Source: Megachile rotundata
Lineage: Eukaryota > Arthropoda > Insecta > Hymenoptera > Megachilidae
Assembly: GCF_050947335.1 (NCBI RefSeq)
Contig: NC_134993.1
Coordinates: 6,324,001 to 6,388,000, forward strand
Direction of reading: 5' to 3'
DNA: 64,000 nt
Made by a program: the position numbers and the translations under genes. Positions 50,707 through 59,812 of the stretch are shown here, piece after piece. The notes beneath the pieces are model-generated. The model did not search any database and had not been told where the DNA came from. It saw nothing but the letters and a program-made list of their open reading frames with translations. The first letter of the stretch is position 1, and each line of letters begins with the position of its first letter.

Positions 50707-51435
50707 TGGGTATCCGGACGGAGAAAAAATGAATAGAAATTACAAAGAGTATTATAATACTAACCGTCCTCGTGGCCCAAGGCGCGAGGCAGGGTTCGAA
50801 CCCGGACGGTTCGATCCCGGTCCCAGTCGTTTTAACGACAGGGACGAGCGTGTATACGCTCCCGAAAGGACTCAACGTCCTAAAGTCGCGCGACCAAAAC
50901 CTAAAGCGTCGACTCGACCACCTAAGGTCGAAGGGGAGAAGGTGTCTGGGCTTCCGAAACCTCAGCACCTGTCGACGACTGCCACCGCGCCCAAGAACGA
51001 TCCCTTATACAGGGACGCGGTGATGCCTGAGCCCGGCAGAGAGGCTAGGCCAATTGCAAGAGAGGTCGTGGTTTACCCGGGTTTTTACTCGATAGACCAG
51101 ATAGCGAGACAGATCCATCGCTCTGTTTCTGCTGTAGATAACGGACTCAATCGCCGAGTACCTGAGTCGGCCTTGTTTTATTATGCTGCTGCTCTGGCTT
51201 ACGCTAGATTACTCAAGGTTCTCGACATGTCAGGTCGACCTCTTACACACGACGAAGACTCCTTTATGCGTATGATTTACGCTGGCAATTATAGTGTTCC
51301 ATCATTATTAAGTTACTTTATGGATGGACTGGGTAATACAAAGTAAAAACTATTGACGGTGGCCTACGTGCCGACCGCTTGGGTCTTGCAATAAATTGCT
51401 TAGCCGCGGCATAGGTTTCGGTTCGCGACCGAACA
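50707..51435 (+). mobile_element. Capsid-ORF/LTR chimera inserted in piggyBac P7
   Basis: The piggyBac coding frame is interrupted by 729 bp flanked by GACAT on both sides (50702-50706, 51436-51440). The insert starts TGGGTATCCGG and ends CGCGACCGAACA, so it obeys TG...CA. Its last ~95-100 bp (from ACAAAGTAAAAACTATTG at 51337) equal one end of solo LTRs S1 and S2; everything upstream is unrelated to them and contains one ORF. A 5-bp duplication suggests LTR-retrotransposon integrase. The most direct reading is a chimera made by template switching between an LTR-element RNA and another RNA during reverse transcription. Confidence 0.8.
50729..51346 (+). CDS. Capsid-like ORF of possible RNA-virus origin, 3' truncated, 205 aa
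   Basis: ATG 50729 lies 22 bases into the insert and in frame with the piggyBac N-terminus. The first ~115 residues are rich in Arg, Pro and Lys and look disordered. The C-terminal ~90 residues look folded and helical: YPGFYSIDQIARQIHRSVSA, SALFYYAAALAYARLLKVLD, and NYSVPSLLSYFMDGLGNT. The last pattern (a Phe/Met-rich helix, then Y-VP-L-YF-GLGN) resembles, in my memory, capsid proteins of partiti-like dsRNA viruses of arthropods. The stop codon comes from the LTR sequence, so the source ORF was longer. Base composition is more GC-rich than the surrounding piggyBac. It could instead be the gag of an unknown LTR element. Function in the host: none can be claimed. Confidence 0.55.
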   Translation: MNRNYKEYYNTNRPRGPRREAGFEPGRFDPGPSRFNDRDERVYAPERTQRPKVARPKPKASTRPPKVEGEKVSGLPKPQHLSTTATAPKNDPLYRDAVMPEPGREARPIAREVVVYPGFYSIDQIARQIHRSVSAVDNGLNRRVPESALFYYAAALAYARLLKVLDMSGRPLTHDEDSFMRMIYAGNYSVPSLLSYFMDGLGNTK

Positions 51436-51440
51436 GACAT

Positions 51441-53105
51441 AGTTCCCGTGAAGCGACAAGTAAGGCAGTTAACAATATACAGCGACAGTGAAACAGAAGA
51501 AAATGATGAAAATGAGAATAGTAATATAAACGAATTTACTATTTGGAGAGACGTTACGTACACAGATCAGCCACAATCAAAAACTAATTTTTCGACGGGA
51601 TCGAAGACTGTTGGACTGAACGTACCCTTGAATTGCACGCAACCTATCGACTTTTTTAGACTCTTCTTCACAGACACACTGCTTGAAAAAATTGTACTAG
51701 AGACAAATAAATATGCCCAAAATAAAATAGAAGAGCAGACCATATCAACTCGATCAACGTGGAATAAGTGGATCGATGTGACGAAGGAGGAGTTAACAGC
51801 TTTTTGGGTGTAGTCCTGAACATGGGTACTATACCAGTTCCTAACATGCAATATTATTGGACTAAGGATTATATTGGAAACATACAATTTTTTAGAGGTA
51901 CGTTTCGGAGGGAAAGATTTTTCCAAATATTTTGGATGTTACATCTAAATGAAAATGTTTCCACAAATAGAAATGTATTAACGAGAATCCAAAAAGTGAG
52001 CAACTTTCTGGATTATATTGGTGACATGTTCCGAGCGTATTTTACACCGGATAGAGAAATATCCATCGATGAGTCTGTTGTGAAATTCAAGGGCAAAATT
52101 AGCTTTATTACATATAATCCTAAAAAGCCCACCAAATGGGGAATCCGGATTTATGTATTGTCAGACTCCCACACAGGATACATATATGCTATGTTTTCCT
52201 ACTATGGAAGCGTTACTACAGATATTCTCATCCGTCCAGACCTCCCTGTCAGTTCGAGAATTGTCTTACAACTTTATCACACGCTGTTGACCGCAAATCC
52301 TGAGGCAAAGGGATACCATATCTTTACAGACAGATTTTTTACAGGGATCCCATTAGCGCAGGAACTACTAAAACTAAACTGTTATTTAACTGGCACAATT
52401 AACATAAACAGGAAATATGTAGCAGCTGTGATTAAAAAACCAGCTTTAACAAAAAATAATACTGTCGCTGCCTACCGATCAGGCGATATTCTACTATTAG
52501 CGTGGAGAGATAAAAGAATAGTAACCATACTAAGCAGTTACGACACATCGGGTACGACAATTGTAGAAAGAAGGAAGAAACAAGCTGGGACCATCAACAT
52601 TATCAAACCAAACGTGGTTATAAATTATAATGAGAACATGGGAGGTGTGGATAAGGCTGACCAATTAGCAACTTCGTACTGTTTTATGAGAAAATCGTGC
52701 AAGTGGTGGCGAAAACTTTTTTTCTGGGGATTAGAGATTTCTGCAATAAATAGTTATATTTTATATAAGATGTCAGCTAGAAGGGAGAGCAGAAAACCTA
52801 TGCCGCATTTTATGTTCGTCCGAAAATTGGTGGCACAACTGGTAGGTGATTTTCGTGACGGAGCAGATTCAAAACCAGGAAGACCATCGACCTCCGATAA
52901 GAATGACAGACTGAATGGAAAACTGCATATATTGCGGCATTGCCAAAATGTAAAAAGTAAAGATTGCACTGTATGTTCAAACAGAAAGATTAAGGGTGGA
53001 AGGCACCAAACCAATTATTTTTGCGATACATGCACTCGAAACCCTGGCCTACATGTTGGAGAGTGTTTTGAAAAATATCACACGAAGGAGAATTATAAAA
53101 CATAA
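51441..53105 (+). pseudogene. piggyBac P7 transposase, core and C-terminus
   Basis: The frame resumes VPVKRQVRQLT and runs through NCTQPIDFFRLFFTD to 51813. A one-base loss in a T-run near 51803 shifts frame, and the second frame (from ~51790) continues FLGVVLNMGTIPVPNMQYYW. Catalytic regions: ISIDESVVKFKGK (~52060), YHIFTDRFFTG (~52320) and MGGVDKADQLATSY (~52635). The C-terminal cysteine-rich domain CTVCSNRKIKGGRHQTNYFC and CDTCTRNPGLHVGECFEKYH is complete. Apart from the insert and the one slip, the gene is whole, so the loss of function is recent. Confidence 0.95.
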
Positions 53106-53289
53106 TTTTTTACAAAAACATATCACTAGATGAGTGTATTGAATAAAGATATATCTAAAGTTCACAAAAAAATTACTAAATCTTGTTTATACATCCTAAA
53201 CTTGCGTGTTATGTATCCCTGCTCTATCGACGGAAATTAATTCCGAGCAGTACGATACCCAACTCCAAATTTAATCCGAGCGCAAAGGG

Positions 53290-54107
53290 TTAATTGTTTC
53301 TTATCCCGTACGTGAGACGAAACTTCATACGGATGCAAGTTCAATCGGGTACGGTGCCATATTATTTCAGCGCGTGAGTGGTGATTTACGCGTAGTCGCT
53401 TATTTTAGTCGACGTACAATTCCAGAAGAGTCGCATTATTATTCCTAGGAATTGGAGACCTTGGCAATAGTGAACGCTCTCAAATATTTCCGCATTTATT
53501 TGTTGGGGATCAAATTTAAGATTGTTACCGATTGTAATGCGATTAAAATTACCAGTACAAAAAAAGATTTATTGTTTCGTATTGCTCGATGGTGAGTTTA
53601 CCTACAAGATTTTACGTTTGATTTAGAGTATTGGAAGGGAAAGTATGTTGGACAAGTGGACTTCTTGAGTAGGAATCTGTCAATAGATCGTTGGGTACAC
53701 GTAATTTGCGAAGGCTCGTGGCTGGGGATGGCGCAGAGTAACGATCAGGAAACGCAAGATATTATAAGCCGGGTTCGCAATAAGGAATCGATTTATAGCG
53801 ATTACGATTTCGTCAAAACAAACTGTGTAGAAAAATTTTAAAGGACAACGGGTGTAAATCTATCGTAGTTATGTACCAAAGGGAAGTCGGATTGGGTTTC
53901 CGCACGCACGGAGTTTCGTAAAAAAATATTTAGACCATTGTATCGTTGCCAAGAAGCATAGCGGGCCGAAGCAGGGGTTGTTGCATTCGATATCCAAATG
54001 GGCGATTTCTTTTGACACCATTCACGGTGATTGTGTGGGCCCATTTCCTGAATCACGGGATGGTTACAAGCACATCCTGCTGTTTATGGATACTTTTATA
54101 AAATACA
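53290..54107 (+). pseudogene. Gypsy-G RNase H and integrase fragment
   Basis: RNase H: LHTDASSIGYGAILFQ (~53325), YFSRRTIPEESHYYS then a stop, and KIVTDCNAI. The connection domain and integrase N-terminus follow to a stop at 53839 (YVGQVDFLSRNLSIDRW). After a frameshift come RYIVAKKHSGPKQGLLHS-like sequence and the integrase start ISFDTIHGDCVGPFPESRDG (~54005), then HILLFMDTFIKYI. The sequence is cut at TA 54108 by a mariner. It is the same lineage as the 1895-2590 fragment. Confidence 0.85.
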
Positions 54108-54109
54108 TA

Positions 54110-55042
54110 CGAGGTCTGTCCCAAAAGTATCCGACCTTCTTTTATTTCTTCGCACCCAACAATTTTAGCGTCATTTGTCAGGAATGATTATCAACTGCGA
54201 AGCTTTACGAACTCCCACAATATTGTCAGGAAATTTTTGTCGAGACGTCTTAGTTCACATGCAACGTGCGTTTGTTTACGAACCGTTTTTCATGTTCGTC
54301 GCATTCTGCTGTTGTGAAAAATGACGGAAAGTTCGAAGCAACGAATTTGCATCAAATTTTGCTTAAAACTCAAAAAGAGTTGTGCGGAGACCATCCAAAT
54401 GATGAAGAAGGCATTTGGGGACGAGCGTATAAGCAACATACAAATCAAAGAGTGGTATAAGCGGTTCAAAGGTAGCCGCACATCTGTTGATAGTAACCCA
54501 CACTCTGGGCAGCCTTCCACGACAACAACACTAATATCGAACGTGTGCGACTTGCGATCAACGAAGATCGTCGACTGACTGTGCGAGAACTAGAATGTGA
54601 TCTTGGAATACCGAAAACTAGTGTTTGGAAGATTTTAACTAAAAATTTGCAAATGGTTCGCAAAAACCTGCTTAAAAAGATTATAACTGGTGATGAATCG
54701 TGGGTGTATGGTTATGATCCTGAAACAAAACGACAATCTTCACAGTGGAAGCTATCGTCGGAGCCACGACCGAAAAAAACACACCAAAGATGGAGCAATA
54801 TCAAGTCGTTGCTTATTGTTTTTTTTTTATTATGAGGGTGTTATACATCACGAATACGCTCCTAGAGGTCAGACGATCAACAAAGCATATTATCTTAAAG
54901 TTATGAAAAGATTACGTGACACAATTAGAAGAAAACGGTCTCAGTTTTGGTCAAGCGGTGATTGGCTTCTTCATCACGATAACGCGCCAGCGCATGCATC
55001 GAATCTTGTGCAGCAATATTTGTCGAAGCACAAAGTTGTGAC
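54110..55042 (+). pseudogene. Mariner M2, left terminus and transposase, truncated by Copia-D
   Basis: Left end CGAGGTCTGTCCCAAAAGTA after TA 54108-54109. Transposase from ATG 54321: ETIQMMKKAFGDERISNIQI, RTSVDSNPHSGQPSTTT, a frameshift near 54530, then RRLTVRELECDLGIPKTSV, the first catalytic Asp in GDESWVYGYDPETKRQSSQW, another shift near 54820, EYAPRGQTINKAYY, and the second Asp in LLHHDNAPAHASNLV. The frame stops where Copia-D begins, so the third Asp and the right terminus are missing. Confidence 0.9.
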
Positions 55043-56364
55043 TGTATAATTGGTTTTATTGTCATGTGTGTGAATGTTCGAGAGATTTCTGGAAGAATTT
55101 AGAAAGAATATTCGAACGTGAGATAGAAAGAGAAAGAGTGTGAGAGTGAGAGAGAGAGCTAGAAAACAGATGAATACTAGATGTGCGTGAAAGGGGACAT
55201 AGCGGGGGTTGCCGGGCGAAGGACGCGGGAGAGCGAGGTACGATTGACAGAGTAATTGAGAGTACAAACACGTGTGAGAGTACAATACCTTTTTTATTAC
55301 ATAATATATATATTAATTGTATCGTCGAAATCTTTCCAACATGGAGAAATTTCGTGTTTCAAGGAATAAATGAATTCGATTGAGGAAGAGGGTAAATAAA
55401 AGTTGTTTAGACACAATTGAGCCTGAAAAACCTTGATAGTTTATTGGCTCTAGCGATTCGAATTAGGGGAAAAAGCCTTGCGGCATAAAAAACCCCTTAC
55501 AAGAATATGTATTCGTTAATGATTTTACGGTGAAAATGTGTACGAGTATATACGTTGTGTGTATGTTGAGTTGATTATGGTTCGATTTGAGGAGAACAGG
55601 GTCTCGCTTAATGTTGTTCGATTTGAGTGATAATTCACATTGCATGAGATTATTCACGATGATTGAGTTGAGAATGTAGGACTCACTCGAATCATGTTGA
55701 TGTGTACGTTTAACCACCCTACCGTGGCCTGTTCGAGGGTGTAGGGCTCGCCCGAACAGTGTACAATGTACGTTTAACCACCCTACCGTGGCCTGTTCGA
55801 GGGTGTAGGTCTCGCCCGAACAGTGTACAGTGTTTGACTTAACCACCCTACCGTGGCCCATTCGAGGAGTGCAGGGTCTCGCTCGAATGGCGTCGTGAAT
55901 GATTTTCGAACCACCCTGCATTGGTTATATTATGTTGCGTTACGCGGAACTTCTAACTCGCGATTAACTTCTTCGACTCTCGATCCGAACCGTGCAAGCT
56001 TCAACGTTCGACTGTGTTTTTCCTTTTACAAGGAATCGCCTAAATACCCTCGCGTTTCCGAAGGTAACGGTTAGGAAGAACTCTATGCTTTCGTTCGTTA
56101 GAATTGTTTAAAAAGAGAGAGGTACAGCTGTTAGCTGGTTTATGGTCCGTACATGTCTACGGTAAGATTCGTTCGGACCGGATATGATAAACAATAGGGT
56201 CCTTGATGACCCGTATTACAAAGTAAAAACTATTGTCGGTGGCCTACGTGCCGATCGCTTGGGCCTTGCAATAAATTGCTTAGCCGCGGCATAGGTTTCG
56301 GTTCGCGACCGAACATTAATCGCTCAAAGAGAGTGTGCAATTATTTCAAACAATACCCCTAACA
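55043..56364 (+). repeat. Copia-D 5' LTR (interrupted by solo LTR S2)
   Basis: Without S2 and one duplication the LTR is ~319 bp. It contains a GA-rich stretch (GAGAGTGTGAGAGTGAGAGA, ~55135) and ends ATACCCCTAACA. Because the 3' LTR is absent, age cannot be estimated from LTR divergence. Confidence 0.75.
55318..56315. mobile_element. Solo LTR S2, 998 bp, in Copia-D LTR
   Basis: Same family as S1 in the opposite orientation: TGTATCGTCGAAATC at the left, GACCGAACA at the right, flanked by TTAAT (55313-55317, 56316-56320). It keeps the 65-bp array with fewer and more diverged units (~55700-55870) and reduced 36-bp units. Its right end, from ACAAAGTAAAAAC (~56221), is the segment shared with the capsid-bearing insert. 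Confidence 0.92.
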
Positions 56365-56451
56365 AGTGGTAGCAGAACGTGGTTAGAGAGTAAAGAGATA
56401 AAGAGAATAAAATATAAAGAGAAATTAAGCGAGAGAAGCACGTGCTACGCA

Positions 56452-59400
56452 ATGGCCGAGAATTGGAATTTCGCAGCGAGTGAGAAGCTTACTGATACAA
56501 ACTATTTTATATGGAGAGAGAAAATAGAGGGTACTTTAAGATTCAAGAAAATATGGAAGAATATAATGGGTGTAAAAGCCCCAGAGATGCCGAGAGCAGG
56601 AGAGAAAAATTACGAAGCGAAATATCATCGATGGATCGAGTGGGACGACGATAATTATGCAGCCCGGACAATTATGTTAAATACAATGAGTGAAGTTCAA
56701 TTGATGAAATATAGTTTCGAAAGAAACGCCGAGATGCTATGGAATTTGGTGAAGCATAATATGGCGGCAGAAACAGAACAATTGAAGACGAAGTCCCTGA
56801 GCGAGTTAACTAACCTCAAACTGCAAAAAGAAGAGCACGTGGACCACTACGTGAATCGAGCTGAAGGATTGAGAAATAAATGCAAGCAATTGGGTAAGGA
56901 TATTGAAGATTATGAATTAAAAATGTTTTTGTTGAAGGGATTGAGGAGTGAATTTGAACAAAATGTAAGAATTCTGAAAAGTCAGGCCAATGTTTCAATA
57001 AACGATATCAGATACGCTCTCAAGCAGGAACAGATGGGAAAAGAGAAGAGAAGAGACGAGAGGGCTGTAAATGACAGAGAGAGTGCGAGAAAAGTAAAAG
57101 AAAATGAGAGAGGTAAGATACATTGTTTTAACTGTGGGAAGCGAGGCCACTTTGCAGATCAATGTTACACGAAGCTGACATGCTTCAATTACAATGGACA
57201 TGGGCACATCGCTGAGGAATATAAAAGGCCAAAAACAATGGCACAAGGGAGAGGAAAAGGAAGAGGATATAGAGGAAATTAGCATGCGAGCAGCAGAGGA
57301 AGAGGATGCGCTAGAAGGGAAACAGCGACGAGAACTAATGAGACTATTATGAGTGTAAAAGAGAGTGTGTGTGAGAATAGAAATGCGTATACAAATGATA
57401 GAAATAGTAGGTATAATAATGAGAGACATGAAAAGGACGGTGGCGATGCATATAGTGAGTGGCTTCTGGACTCAGGCTCAATAAGCCACACGGCGAGTGA
57501 CATTAATAGTTTTGACACAGTGACAGGTGATAGCAGAGAGATAACCATAGCAGATAAAGAGGGTAGAAAAATACTGTCAAAAGGAATAGGAGAGGTAGTG
57601 TTAGATCAAGCGAATGTAGAAGGTAGAATTAGGTTGTCGAATGTATTGTGCGTTCCGGATTTAAATTCAAACTTACTGTCAGTCGCAAAGTTTACAGATC
57701 GTGGGTTTAAAGTGCAATTCGATAAAGATGGCGCTATTATGTACAAAAAAAATAGTGGAGTGCGAATGAAGGCTGTGCATAAGGGAAATGAATACTATGT
57801 TCAAGGGAATATTGTGACTATAGAAAAGCAGCTGTTACCAAGGAGGAAGACATATGGCATAGAAGACTTGGACATGCAAATGAAAGATTAATTCAGGAAA
57901 TGAAAGCTGAAGATTTAGTTAAAGGAATGGAAGAGACAGACAGGATAAACAGACAATGTGAGTCATGTGTCGAGGGGAAGGCATGTCGAAAAGCACATTA
58001 TGGGCTCGAGGCATGAAGAACGGTGAATATTATGGACCTATGGCATGTAGATTTGATTGGACCAGTGAGACCGTCCACGATGGGAGGTAAACTATACATT
58101 ATGACTGTGGTAGATGACCGTTCAAGATATATATTTATAGAACTGCTGAATGAAAAGAGTGATACAAAGGACAAAGTGAAGAATTTAATAATTCCAAAAG
58201 AGAATGAGACTGGAATGAAATTAAAAGCAATATGTTCAGATAACGGTCGAGAATTTATAGACAGCAATCTTGAAGAGTGGCTGGAAAAGAAAGGAATAAG
58301 ACATGAATTTAGCCCACCATGGACTCCGCAGTGTAATGGACTGGTTGAAAGAACTAATAGGACGATAATCGAGATGACAACATCATTGCTTTCCGACTCA
58401 AAAATACCTATTGGCTATTGGGGAGAAGCGGTATGCACCGCAGTACACATTAAGAATTGAATCAAGTCATCAGTATATGGTAAGACACCATATGAGTTGT
58501 GGAAAGGCAGAAAGCCGAATATTAAGTATATAAGGAGATTGGTATGCGTTGCTTATGTGTTGGAGAAAGGCATTAAGAAGGGAAAGTTTGAGTCAAAAAC
58601 AATTAAAGGTATTTTTGTGGGGTACGCAACTAATAATACATACAGAATTTACATACCGGAAACAGGAAAAATTAAGTGCGATTACAATGTCAAATTCAAT
58701 GAAGAAATAAATGGAGTTGATATACTAAAAGAAAAGAGAGTAGAAGAACAAACAATAGTCGATTTAACCTTTGAAGGGATGAACAATGAAAGAAATAATG
58801 AAGAGTGTGAAATGGACAGAAATGTTGAAAATGATAATACGAGTGGATCAGAGAGTACAGGTGAAGATGCAGAAACAGGAAATGAAGATGAAAGATATGA
58901 AAATAGCACAAGAGATGAAGAAATGAGAGATGAAGTAGAAATTCAAAACGAGAGTCAACATATGGAAGAAGTAGAAACACCAAGAAGGAGAGGAAGACCA
59001 ATAGGGTCAACTAAGGAAGCAATAAAGGTTCGTGAATATTTGGAGAGAAGGAAACGAGAGCAGAGAGCAGAAGACGTGAATGTTAAAAGATCATTAAGGA
59101 TTAGAAATAAAAATTCAGCAATGATGGTGACAGATTAGGAAATGCCAAAGAGTGTGGAAGAGGCGGAGAATTCGGAGCAGTGGTTGGACTGGAAAAAGGC
59201 TATGGATGAAGAGATGGAATGCATGAGGAAGCATAGAGTTTGGGATATAGCACATCGACCAAAAGACAAAAGTGTGATTAACAATAAATGGATATTCAGT
59301 GTTCAGCAAAACTCGAACACAAAACAGTAGAGATATAAGGCACGTCTGGTAGCTGTTGGATATGCGCAGCGCCCAGGGTATGATTTTGATAAGACATTTG

Positions 59401-59808
59401 CACTGGTAGCCCGAACAGAATCTATAAGGCGAATGTTTAGTTTTGCTGCGGCGAAAGGAAGAAAAATAAAAACATATGATGTGAAGACTGCTTTCCTACA
59501 TGGGAGATAAGATAATGAGATATATATGCAAACGCCTGCAAGACACGACTACGAGAAGGACACAGTTTGCAAATTAAATAAAAGCATTTATGGATTGAAA
59601 TAAGCTGGAAAATGTTGGAATGATTACATGACAGAAGAATTAATCAAGACTGAATTATGGCAGGCGAAAGAAGACCCTTGCGTATTTTACAAGAAAGAGG
59701 GACAACAATTTTTATACTGTACTGTGTATGTGGATGATATAGTGGTAGTGTCTAGTGATGATGAGATAGAACAACGGTATACGAGAAAAATAGGTGAAAA
59801 GATAGACA
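56452..59808 (+). pseudogene. Copia-D gag-pol pseudogene, up to RT
   Basis: The main start is ATG 56452 (MAENWNFAASEKLTDTNYFI). Gag with one good knuckle (CFNCGKRGHFADQC, ~57124) and one damaged (CFNYNGHGHIAEEY, two Cys to Tyr). A TAG at 57280 follows. Protease WLLDSGSISHTASD (~57460), then gag-pre-integrase with a shift near 57870. Integrase 58023-58460 has HVDLIGPVRPS, CSDNGREFID and TPQCNGLVERTN, then TGA at 58458. RT starts ~59140 with stops at 59136, 59328 and ~59507, and the box YVDDIVVVSS (~59737). The frame ends at TTAA 59809. Confidence 0.92.
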
Positions 59809-59812
59809 TTAA

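Larger units (their letters stand above)
50170..53289 (+). mobile_element. piggyBac P7 with a nested capsid-bearing insert
   Basis: Flanked by TTAA (50166-50169, 53290-53293). Ends CCCTTTGCACTCGTA and CCGAGCGCAAAGGG, like P4 and P5. It carries a transposase pseudogene and, within its N-terminus, the 729-bp insert 50707-51435. Without insert and duplication it would be ~2.39 kb, a usual piggyBac length. It lies in a Gypsy RT/RNase H, whose frame joins across the TTAA. Confidence 0.95.
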
